From NCBI GenBank assembly GCA_010279815.1, contig QEOQ01000070.1, forward strand, positions 397,025 to 461,024: a DNA stretch of 64,000 nucleotides. Reading direction: 5' to 3'. The first letter of the stretch is position 1. Each line of letters starts with the position of its first letter. The stretch comes from Brachionus plicatilis. Its lineage: Eukaryota; Rotifera; Eurotatoria; Ploima; Brachionidae. Both the position numbers and the translations under genes were made by a program. Positions 35,701-45,600 of the stretch are shown piece by piece. Below the pieces are notes generated by a model. The model searched no databases, was not told where the DNA came from, and saw only the letters and a program-made list of their open reading frames with translations.

Positions 35701-36255
35701 CATTCTTTAAAATGAAAATAACATAGTGCAAATTTTTAAGCTCTTTAAAAAAATCATTGAGGGATTCATGTGGCACATTTTCAAAAATAGGTAAAAAAAG
35801 GACTATTTGTTGAATCTGGTTGATTATTTTCATTAACAAATTTAGCATTTGAATTTATCCGAATAAAATTATCAAAGATTATTAAATTTAAAAACTGAAA
35901 TTTAAGTATTTAACAATAAGAAGATTAAAATTTTAGGCTGTACGGTCACAAATCTTTTTAATATCATGGGAAAAGTTTTGAGCCTATTTATTAGATCAAA
36001 AATTAAAAATTTAACAAAGGATCATATTTTATAATTTTAGAAACCCTGGCGAATTTAAATGCCGGAAAAACGGCGAATAAGCGTATGACCAAAGAGTCAC
36101 GTTTAAAATCACAAAACCAACTTTTAAATCAGAATTCAGCACAAAACGCAAATTCATCAGCCAACTCGCAGTCTCAAACGTCTGCTTCAAGTACCAATTT
36201 TCAAGCCGGTCAATCAGCCCAAACTACTACTAGAAAAACAACAAGGGTTAAATAA
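29769..36255 (+). CDS. CXorf65/C22orf15-like protein
   Basis: Two coding exons, 29769-30216 and 36041-36255, joined in phase 1 (GTAGGA donor, ATTTTAG acceptor), 220 residues. Residues ~48-140 match the CXorf65/C22orf15 family by recall: FVKVFYADNRVILLNS, then LLNYL-type helix and LIDLIDFDG, then DYAIQFLAP and a conserved KVD strand. The human proteins have no established function. The N terminus is Ser/Asn-rich and the second exon is Gln/Ser/Asn-rich and basic, probably disordered. An acceptor-like TTATTTTAG just before the ATG and a donor-like CAG|GTAAAT at about 29518 suggest a 5' UTR intron. The 5.8-kb coding intron holds an antisense transposase fragment and several palindromes. Confidence 0.7.
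30293..30322 (+). repeat. Dispersed 30-bp motif, copy 1
   Basis: The motif CTGTACCGAGCTAATGCTCC followed by TTCAGAATAT and an A-rich run. Further copies are at 33324-33352 (-), 45555-45575 (partial) and 57415-57443. It is probably the end of an unidentified repeat family. Confidence 0.55.
30430..30662. repeat. Palindrome with conserved centre, instance 3
   Basis: Core 30506-30588 (83 bp) starts CTCTGCAAAAACTCTGCAAT and ends ATTGCAGAGTTTTTGCAG. The arms, about 70 bp, are nearly perfect complements and contain three GTAC words (AGTACAATATTGTACAAATT and onward). Arms differ from instances 1 and 2 except for a shared scaffold. Confidence 0.75.
30935..30960 (-). mobile_element. Solo pogo/Tigger-type terminal repeat
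   Basis: GAGCTCGTTATACCGAGGTT runs into CGACTG and then TA. Read on the minus strand it is CAGTCGAACCTCGGTATAAC, the well-known Tigger/pogo-type terminal sequence. No matching partner end was found nearby. Confidence 0.6.
31000..31065 (+). pseudogene. Orphan AT-hook tail
   Basis: Plus-strand frame ending KKKKRVRPAGSKKNKRI and a stop. It closely resembles the last residues of the minus-strand gene at 33970 (KRGRPVGSKKNSQ). No upstream domain remains. Confidence 0.45.
31620..31705. repeat. Perfect 32-bp inverted repeat
   Basis: Arms 31620-31651 and 31674-31705 are exactly complementary (left begins AATATACCCAGTTTACATTG), with a 22-bp loop. It could be a tiny MITE or a hairpin in the intron transcript. 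Confidence 0.7.
32480..33060. mobile_element. Relative of the 40731-41805 element
   Basis: It shares in order GTGCTATCTGAATTTC, TTTTTGACTCAAAATTC, TCAAAGATAAAA, TATATATTCTGAAAGAG and CTAGACAAAATT with the left half of 40731-41805. The right end is not recognisable. Confidence 0.55.
33970..34511 (-). CDS. SWIM zinc-finger/AT-hook fragment of a MULE-type transposase
   Basis: Two exons, 34511-34286 and 34226-33970, joined with a strong GTAAGT donor and a TTATTTAG acceptor, giving 160 residues. Exon 1 carries a SWIM finger, CNCSNWFKNYKCNHKIAV. After the junction come two AT-hooks: KRRPGRPKI, and KRGRPVGSKK at the C terminus. SWIM plus AT-hook is the typical C-terminal end of MULE transposases. 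The catalytic DDE core is not present upstream, so this is either a truncated transposon or a domesticated small protein; its reading frame is intact. It lies antisense in the intron of the CXorf65-like gene. Confidence 0.6.
34520..36030. other. Intron stretch with one dispersed repeat
   Basis: AT-rich without coding frames. About 35455-35540 (AATCATGAAGCTGAAAGGAA onward) matches 58773-58855, the inside of the hAT-like element at 58525-59028, so a fragment of that family lies here. Confidence 0.45.
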
Positions 36256-36592
36256 GAAAATTCAACAAGCTTTTTGTTTTATAAATTTTTATTTTTCTTG
36301 TCGTGTTTAATAAAATATTTTTCAAAAGTATAAATCAAATGTTTATTCAAAAAGACATTTTAATTTAATTCTAGTTAAACGAGTCCCTACGCTTTTTAAG
36401 TTTATATAAACAAAAAATTCCTTCTTATTTTAAAATGTCAAATTTTTTCTAAAATTTAATCTTTGCTTGATTTTTCATCTTGTTCGCAGGATTAATCACT
36501 AAACCTAGAAATGATCTTTTAATGAAATTTTTCCACACTATAAATATGGGACAATTTTCCCACCAATTTTCAAGAAACAAAATTAAGAAAAA

Positions 36593-37980
36593 ATGTCTAA
36601 CTCACTACTTTTGACAATCTTGAGCTTTGCTCTTATCATAAACCAGACTTTTCAAGCTTGTAAATTTTTAAGCTAATTTAAGTTTTAAAAAATAAAATCA
36701 ACTTTTTTCTAGCGGTTAAATACGGCAATAATCTATGTCCTTCTCCAGGATGGAACCCTTGCCCACCTGAAATTCCAATCCAGCCTTTAACCCATCCTAC
36801 AAATCCACCACAGCCATCATATAATCCACCACAGCCATCATATAATCCACCACAGCCATCATATAATCCACCACAGCCATCATATAATCCTCCACAGCCT
36901 GAACCATCTTATAATCCACCACAGCCATCATACAATCCTCCACAACCCCAACCATCTTATAATCCACCACAGCCATCATATAATCCTCCACAACCCCAAC
37001 CATCTTATAATCCTCCACAGCCTGAACCATCTTATAATCCACCACAGCCTCAACCATCATATAATCCAGTGCAACCATCATATAATCCTCCACAACCCCA
37101 ACCATCTTATAATCCTCCACAGCCTGAACCATCTTATAATCCACCACAGCCTCAACCATCATATAATCCAGTGCAACCATCGTTTCAGCCACCAGCGCCG
37201 TCAAATCCTTGCGGTGGCGGCTACCAGAACCCATGTACACCAGTGGAACATAATCCACAGCCTTCATATCCCCAACCAGAACCAGCTTCAAATGGAAATC
37301 ACCGTGATAATCCACTTTATTGTTATTCATGCAATAGCAATCAACCAGCTTGCCAAAATCCTTACAATTATACTCGTTTGGACATTGAGCATTTGGTTCC
37401 ATGCAACGGGCAATGTATCCGATACCAAAATCCAAATGACAGATACAGTAATTAGTTTTAACTATTTTGGCATTCTAAATTTTGGCAAAAAATTATAGCC
37501 TTTTTTTAAGTCTAGATTTCATTGTGCCAACAACATCACCTAAATTTAATTTCTGTATAACAGTACACTATCAAAATTTATTGAAAGTTTTAAAATTTTT
37601 TGCCAATTTTAGATATGTGGAAAAAAATTTTTCACTTTAATTTTTGTGTAGAAATTCATATTTTTTGTTATCATTAATTCAAAAAATTTGCCAAATGAGC
37701 AATTGAAGTTAAAAAACATAAATTAATGCAAATTTAAAGATAAAATTTTGCAGCTTATCATTAAGATTAGATTCAAAAAATAACATAAATTTTTTTTTAT
37801 AGATTGGTACCGTGGTTGCTCTTGGGAATATGACTTTATGAAACCACAACCACCGAGCGTACACAAAAATGGTATCACCTATTACTTTTGCGAAACACGC
37901 GGGTAAGCCTACTACATTTTTGCATAATACCTATATTTGTTTATTTGCTTATAATTTTAAGTTGTAATGCAATATGCTAA
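36593..37980 (+). CDS. Secreted Pro/Gln/Tyr-repeat protein with Quiver-type Ly6 domain
   Basis: Four exons: 36593-36659, 36713-37447, 37803-37902 and 37962-37980; phases agree and give 306 residues. The signal peptide is about 1-22 (LLLTILSFALIINQTF). About residues 40-180 are tandem 7- and 9-residue repeats, QPSYNPP and QPEPSYNPP/QPQPSYNPP. The C-terminal domain begins LYCYSCNSNQPAC and continues with LVPCNGQCIRYQN, NWYRGCSWEYDF and FCETRGCNAIC, the cysteine order and terminal CN of Ly6/Quiver (sleepless) proteins. The last exon adds only GCNAIC. Quiver-type proteins are extracellular, often GPI-anchored; no anchor signal follows here, so it is probably secreted. The repeats may self-associate as in structural or adhesive proteins. 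A long frame on the other strand is an artefact of the repeats. Confidence 0.75.
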
Positions 37981-38345
37981 AAGATGACAAATAGACAATC
38001 AAGAATTTGGATTATGAACAAGACAATTTGTATTTTTTCTTAAGTAGTGTTTAAATCTAAACTTAGTTTTTTTTTTTTATTACAATTAAAAATAAATTGC
38101 AATAAATTAAATTTACTTTAAACCCATCTTTTATTTAAAAAGAGAATATTATATAATTACACAAAAATAACAAGAGATATTAATTATATTTTCAACAATC
38201 AATAAAAGATTTTACAAAAATTTTTTCAACCTTTTGAATTAGAAAAACATTAGGATTAAATCGATGTATTAGAGCTCATTCTGTAATAATCTTATAAGAT
38301 TCATTTTATTTATCTTGATTATTTGATAATTTTCATTAGAGAAAC

Positions 38346-39593
38346 ATGGGTCAGGAACAAAGCAGAGAGTCTAAGTTTAGTACACTTCAATTGAAAAAAT
38401 ACGATGATGTAATCAGTATTGACATGGTACAAATTGAAAAAAAAATGATAATGCTCGACGAATGCATTTCGAATACACGGTCCAAGTTGGAAGAAGATTT
38501 TCGCCAATATGAAGCAAATTTAACTCAATATTTACACAACCCTTCTTTGATAAAATCAAGAATTTTACTCAAAAAATCCGAGCTGACAAGCTCAATAAAT
38601 CGATCCATCAAAAAACTCTATTTTATGGAAAATTTCAAGTCGCTGGATGAAATTTTAAGCGAAAATTTCTATTACATGACTAAAAATTTAAATTTTTATA
38701 AAAAAATAAAATATTTTGAATTTATCAATTTTTGTGAAGAGCTCAAAGCAAATCATCTGGATGAAAAATGCTACAATTACATTGTCTTGCCGATTTCAAG
38801 ATATAAAATCTTTTATTGCTGTGCTAATTTCTACAAAAAAAGTTGTATAAAAATTGTGAATCGTCACGGACTCGAGCTGCATCGTCGTGCTATAAACCCC
38901 AATTTTTACTTCTCTAACTTTGTTGTTTACGGCAGAAGTATAGCCGGCATTTACTCGGACATCAGAACAAACAAGACTCTCATTGAGATCTACAATGACG
39001 AATTGGAGCTTGAGGCTTCCAAGTTGTTCGATCACAAACTCGAATTGATTTATTTGAATTCTGAGGAACTGGTCTGCAAATCAAAAGAAAAATTAAATTT
39101 ATATTTTTTTCTAAATTTAAAGTATTTTTATTTAAATAAATGAAATTTTAAGATAATTTTTTTTCTAAGGTTGGAGCAAGTTTTTTCGTTCGATGTTAAA
39201 GGAAAAAATGAGTCAATTCAGCTGCATGATGGTGATATTGAAATACTTGGATTGAATTATCTCGAGATACTAATACTGGTAAAAAGTAAGAAATTACTGA
39301 AAAGAATTGATCGAAAAACAGGCAAATCAACTGGATCCATTGATTTGATCAAAAGATTTGATGAGCAAGAAAATGAGATTAATTTTTCTTATTTACAAAT
39401 GGATTTGGATCAGTCAATTTTTTTGGTAAAAGATAATATACAACAACTTTTGTATATTTTTGACATAAATTTCAAACTTTTAATCAAGTTCAAAAATATT
39501 GATTTTCAACGAGTTTTTAAATCGATTGAATTTACGTCGTTTAATGACGGATATTTTTGCGATAAGTTAAATAAGAAAATTTATTTTATTTAA
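38346..39593 (+). CDS. Predicted myristoylated coiled-coil protein, function unknown
   Basis: Two exons, 38346-39121 and 39170-39593 (intron GTATTT..CTAAG, 48 nt), give 399 residues. The N terminus MGQEQSRES fits an N-myristoylation signal (Gly2, Ser6), suggesting membrane attachment. Residues ~20-110 are charged and heptad-like, a probable coiled coil (MIMLDECISNTRSKLEEDF). The rest has repeated hydrophobic strands with short motifs such as VVYGRSIAGIYSDI and YLNSEELVCKS, possibly a degenerate beta-propeller. It recalls TRIM-like proteins without RING or B-box, but no family is certain. Neighbours give no functional hint. Confidence 0.65.
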
Positions 39594-39599
39594 TTTTGG

Positions 39600-40725
39600 A
39601 AAGTTTTTTAAAAAAATTCTAAACAAAAAAACTAACTCATAATTTTGACTTGTAAAATTTTTTCAAATTATATCTTAATGAATCCCATAATTTTGTCCAA
39701 AAAAATAAAGATTTTTAATTTAATCAAGACTAAATCTCGTTTATTTTTACTTTTTTTTTTAGAACATAATCACGTGACAAATTAAAAATTCTAAATAATA
39801 TCTAAATTTTTTTTTATTAAAAGAAAAATATCTCTTTAGTAAACTAAATGTTTATTTTTATTAATTAATAAAATATCAAAATTAAAATAAAACAAATTCT
39901 TTATTTCACTAACTAACATTTGTTCTGTCATTGGCAATGCATTCTTTTTAGCAATAAATTTATAGTTTTATAAAAATGATAGAGATTTTTGGTTTTAGTT
40001 TTTTTGTCTCTAGAATAATTAGCAAATTAGTTAATATAATATTAGATAATCATCGATATTGTGTTCAATAGAACGATAAGATTCTTTGATATTTATTGAT
40101 ATAGAATATTTTTACTGCAATGTAAAATTTTTAAGCACACTTCAGATTTCGGAGATTACCATCCTTTTTTTAAATTTAAAAATCAAGTTTTGAAATTAAA
40201 AAAAAAAATTTAAATTTCGCAATGAAATTAGATTGCACAAATTACTCAAATTTGAAATTCTTTCAAAAAACTTTACTTATTTTAATCAATTTAAAATGTA
40301 TTAAAATCATTTGTGTGCAATAAAATGACAGAATTTAAAAAAATATAAAAATTATCTTACCTGAAAAATCGTAGAAAAAAATACAACTTTTTTTCTAATT
40401 TTTTTTTATTGAGTAAAATTTTTAATGTAAGTTCAAAAGAAGGCTAAAACCTTAGGTAATTCAAATTTTATCTTCAAAAAATAGCGTCTGAGCCGATGAC
40501 TTTAAAAAACGATTTTTAGAAAATAGCCACCGATTTGAGACTAGAAAAATTCACGATTTTAATAAAAAGCTTTAAGATCAATTGGTTCTGATTTTGAAAA
40601 GCAAGGCAATACGCAATACTTTTTTTTTTTTTTAAATTTTTGATTTTATATCGGATAATTCTTTTCTTTATAATTTTGTGTCAAAAAATAATATTTTAAT
40701 GCTAAAATTAATTTATATTAGGCTA
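39600..40725. other. Intergenic stretch, no gene recognised
   Basis: AT-rich, without sustained frames or clear repeats. AAAAATAAAG near 39700 could serve in 3' end formation of the preceding gene. Confidence 0.35.
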
Positions 40726-40730
40726 ATACC

Positions 40731-41805
40731 AAGGTTCCAGAAATTCAATACTTAGGCGCTATCTGAATTTCCAATTTTTGACTTAAAATTCATAAACTAC
40801 GTCCTTTGAAATCCTAAAATTCATTTTTTCTTGGGGGACTAAAAAAAAAAAAATTTATATCCAGATGTCTAAAAAGAACTAATCCTATAAAGAGGTATAG
40901 GTCTTTCAAACTCAATTACTCAAAGATAAAATTAAAATCTTTTTACAATTATATATATTCTGAAAGAGCATAAAATTTTCTACATCCTGGTATATAGTTT
41001 TGTTTGAAAAAAGGGTGTGCCAATTTTTTTTCAGTGTAATCGTATGTAGTCCCAGGGATTACTTAGTAAACCAATTTTTTTTAAACAAAACTAGACAAAA
41101 TTGTGAACAAATCAATGGTTTTACTTTTTTGAATTTTTCTTTTATTTTATTTAAATAAAGTATCAAAACCATGTGATTTGATTCATTTTTTGAATATTTT
41201 AACTAAATATTGAAACCAATCCCATTAAATATTATTATTATGCCACCAAAGTCTAAATTTATCCGTTGTCACACAAGTAACCTTGGAGTATTTTGCAAGA
41301 AAAAAATTATTGATTTTGAAAATAATGATAAAATGGAAGTTGATGTTGAACCTGATAATTATAACAATTATAAAGAATCTTTATTTTCATCAGAGTCTGA
41401 AACAGAGGAATCGGATTTTGAAGTTTTCTTTCAAGAAGGATGATCACAATAGATATTTCCCTTATGTCACAGTTAGTTGAATTTTTATTTCTAAAAGAGA
41501 TGTTAAAAAGCCTTCTAATTTTTTAATTTATTTCTATTTTTTATTTATATTTTTATAATAACTCAATAAAAATAATCTACCTCAAAGCACTTTAAATCAA
41601 GACACTAATCCAACGTTTAGTAGGTTGAGATGATTGTAAAAATTCAACTAACTGTGAAACTTACTCCTCGGTTTCAGACTCTGATGAAAATAAAGATTCT
41701 TTATAATTATTATTATTATCAGGGTTTCAAAGAACGTAGTTTACGAATTTAAAGTCAAAAATTAGAACTTCAGATAGCACTTAAGTTTTGAATTTCTGGA
41801 ACCTT
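40731..41805 (+). mobile_element. TIR element with small ORF
   Basis: Terminal inverted repeats of about 80 bp: the left begins AAGGTTCCAGAAATTCAATA and the right ends with its near-complement. Inside, a plus-strand frame from the ATG at 41240 to 41443 encodes MPPKSKFIRCHTSNLGVFCK followed by an acidic Ser/Glu tail (SSESETEESDFEVFF). Part of this frame is repeated in inverse orientation at about 41663-41720. No target duplication was recognised. A relative is at 32480-33060. Confidence 0.6.
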
Positions 41806-42008
41806 AAATTCTAAGTTTTTGATTTACAAAATGAAAAATGAAAAGCAAATTTTTTCCATAAAAAATAAATTAATTTTTGAACGTTTACTGCGAAAATAAA
41901 AATGAAATTTCAGTTTTAACTCTGGCTTAAATTTAAAAAAGGGCTGAATCTATTTAAACAAAAATTAATTAGGAAATTAATTTAAAAGACTTGGAGCTGA
42001 ATCAATAC

Positions 42009-42289
42009 TAGTGTTGTAAATAAATGCATTTGAATTTACTTTTAAATACTTAAATTAATTTTTAAATTTGGGTTTAAATTTAAACTAATTTTTTATTTTA
42101 GTTTAAATTTAAACAAATTTTTTATTTGAGTTTTAATTAAAACATAATTTAAATAGGATTTAGAATATTTAAGTTAATCTTGGAATTTAAATATTTTTTG
42201 AGTTTAAATTTTAATCCAAATTTTATTTTAGTTTAAATCGAAATAATTCGAACAATTTGTTCAAATCGCTAATTTGATTTACAACACTA
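42009..42289. mobile_element. hAT-like MITE, TAGTGTTGTAAAT ends
   Basis: The left end TAGTGTTGTAAAT and the right end ATTTACAACACTA are inverted repeats. The flanks ATCAATAC and ATCAGTAC match at 7 of 8 bases. The interior is made of TTTAAATTTAAAC-like words. A second copy starts near 47766 and is split by LINE insertions (48520-49760). Confidence 0.65.
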
Positions 42290-42660
42290 ATCAGTACCCA
42301 ACATTAAATAGTTTTTCAAATTTTATTGAATAATCCTTTTAAAAAAAAAACAAAAAAATCTAGACTATGTTAAAATTAAAGATTTTTTTGCTATTATTAA
42401 AATTTGAATAAATTTTTTTTTTGTTAAATACAGACAAAACGATGGTCGACATCTTCAAAATTTAATCAAAACTATAATGTCTAAAATTACTTGAAAAAAC
42501 AAAAAGAAAATTAAAATTCTCAATAAAAAATTACAGTCTTATAAAATAATTTTTATTTAGCTATTTTTTTAGAAAAATTTTGAAATTTTCTTCAAAGACT
42601 CGGGATTTTAAAAAATGAAAAAATTATAAATTTAAATTAATTTATGTTTAATTAATAAAA

Positions 42661-45600
42661 ATGAGTGAAGACGGATCTTCTAATCAAAATAAACCATCTG
42701 CACCGGTGCGATATAGAAGTCGCTTTCCAAAGGCCCAGCCAAATTTGGCAGTTTCTAGCGGTCTAGCCCGGATACGAAGAATATCGGGGCATTATCCAGA
42801 CAAGAAAGAAGAAGTTAAAAAAGAAAGTGAAAATATTGAAAAAAATGTATCATCTCCATCCATCCCATCAACACGTCAGCTAGTCGAAAGTATTCTTTCA
42901 CCAAAAATATTCACCCAGGAGGAAGAATCAGCGAAAAGTCCGACAAAAACAGTTGAAGAAACAAGCGTTCCTTCGCCATCGGCGAACACAACTTTTAGAC
43001 AACAAATAAATGTGCAAACACCGTCTCCAGCTCAACAATACCACATACCGCATTCTGTTCCGGGTTCTCCTTCGGGAGCTGTACCGGTTGCTTCGGTTTT
43101 AAATAGTCATGTCCAAATTTACAAACCACAATTTTCCAAAGAGCATATCATGAATATTATTAAGCACAAGGCGATGCAGAAATTAAAAAAAATTGAGTCC
43201 GAAAATTTAAAAGAAAAACGAAAAAAAAATAAAAAAAGTTCAATTTTATTTAAAACTGTTCAAGAGCAAAGTGTTAACGAAAATCAAAGCGGCGAAAAAA
43301 TCGACAGATCAAAGCTTCGAATGAAAGACTTTTTGTACTATAATCCTCGGGGATCAAAGTAAATTTTTTTTTTTTTAGCATTTTGATATAGAAAAAAAAT
43401 TTTCTCACATTTAAAAAAGGAAGACGCTACGCAAAGATTAAACATCTTTTCGATTAAATAAAATATATATCTGTTAAATAATAATTAAAATAGAAAAAGA
43501 TAATTTGTGTGATAAATTTTATTGAAAATTAAAATGATATTTAGAAAAAAATACAAATTGCACATTTAATTTTTTATTTCAAAGCTTACATGACCAAGAT
43601 TTTTCAATGGAATATAACCCTTTAAGTTTTTGGAATTTAAAATTACAATCGTCTTACATAAGAAGAAATTATCTGATGCCAAGTTATTGTAATATTAAGT
43701 AAATAGGAAAAAATTCCTGTTGAAAAAAGTCCAGTGGAAAAAATTCCACAAAGAAAAAAAAATCTTCTTACTATTAAAACTAAAATTGAATATTAATATG
43801 AATAATTCTTATAATTTTGAATATTTTATTATAATTAAAAAAATATAAAAAAAGAAAAGGTAATAAAATTATACAATTAAATTATTAAAGGAATTACATT
43901 TCTTGATTTACTAATAACTGAACATTTAAATTCAGGAAAAATTTTGGTTTTAAAAAAATTATAAAAGTTACTTCTAATTGTCACTTCATCGTGTCATACT
44001 GCACTTGCAGCATCTTAAGCGGATTGATCCATCCTGGTTTTCTTCGTTTCAAGTAAATTAAACAAAATTAAATAAACAGAAGTTCTATCATTGTCTAAAA
44101 ATTCGAAGACTTCTTCGGTATTTTCCATTTTTTTTAAAGTTATTAAAGATTATTTCAATATTTTGTTTCAATTTTTGATAATTCTCCAATTGTATTTTGC
44201 AATTATTTATAGGCTCAAAAGGTACAAGGTGATTAATTTTAATTCATTTATAGCAAGATTGTTAAATTTAAAGACTCAAATATAAAATATTTGAGAAGAA
44301 AAAGATTTAGCATAATCTTTTTAATTAATTATTTTTGTAATAATTTATAATAAATAATCATGCAATTATAATTTTTAGAGTGGATAATTTTCCACTGGAT
44401 TTTTTTCACTGGAATTTTTTCCTATCAAGCGTAATATTTTTGGTGTGTATGTGGAGATTGCATTCATTAAAATTTATTTTACCCTATTTGGTAATTTATA
44501 AATGTATCTTTATTCTTTTGGAAAATTTTGTCACGTACTTGATTAAATATACAGTGGTGATTTGATAACAGTATTTTAGGAAAATTACGTAAATACCGTA
44601 AATTGACCAAATTTTACCACATTTTACGTAAATTAACGTAAAATCCGAAAAATGAAAAAGAGGTATTTTACGAAAAATTAAGTAAATTTTCAGGATTTTC
44701 AAACAATCTTGGAAAAATTTATGAAAAAAACACTCTCTTAAATTTTCGATTTTTGGAAAAAAAAGACATTTTTTAAAAAATTTTGAATTTTGTATTGGCC
44801 GTTTTGAATTTTACCAAATTTTTTCAAGATTGTTTGAAAATCCTGAAAATTTACGTAATTTTTCGTAAAATACCACTGTATAAGCAAATCTTCTTTATTA
44901 TTTTAAGGTATCTTTTTCACAAATAAAAAATTAGCTATAACAAGCTTTCTATTGTTCCATATTACATTACACTCAGCTTCGAATTCTTCAAATGTTGCAA
45001 ATTTTTCACCTTATTTGAGCTCTGAAATTTTTAATAGTTGAAAATAAGTGTTATGTTTGGGCGAATAATTTTTTAATACCGCTATTTTAAATTAAAATAC
45101 CGCCAATTTAATAAAAAATCATCTAAAATAATAAAAACCCGTCTAAATAAATAACACTTACCCTAAATTAATAAAATTATAATTATTAATATTAAGTATA
45201 AAAGGTAAAAAGTGGTTATCGATAACTAAATAAATAGATATTAACATTCTATTAAAAACTTAAAAAAAGTAAATTAGCTTAGCAAAAAATTTTCAAAAAA
45301 AAGAAAACTGGAAAATTTGGAAAATAAATTGTGCTCAATTTGCAACATGTCACAATGGCTTAAAAGAAGATAATTTTTTTGTAAAATAAATTATTTATTA
45401 AATTAAACTTAACTTTAATAGATTAGATTTCTTTTTATTAAAATAGCGAGTTTTTTATTAGAATAGCGGTATTTTTATTAAAATTAGCGGTGAGGAAATT
45501 TATGGGCCTTAAGGTTGCAGTATTTTTAAAATTTATTTATATATTATATATATTAACTAATGCTCCTTCAGAATATAAATTTAAAAAAAAAATTAAAATA

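Noticed and set aside
36797..37435. Minus-strand frame of 212 residues with MVxAVxDY repeats
   Set aside because: Antisense of the PQ/SY repeat; it lacks its own domains, and the plus-strand gene has a signal peptide and Ly6 domain.
41210..41443. Host gene candidate with acidic Ser/Glu tail
   Set aside because: It sits inside an element with 80-bp terminal inverted repeats and has a related element elsewhere, so it was treated as transposon-encoded.
42661..43362. Complete 233-residue protein
   Set aside because: It ends at a GTAAAT donor right after the BDP1 motif DFLYYNP; the stop is intronic and the gene continues at 50018.
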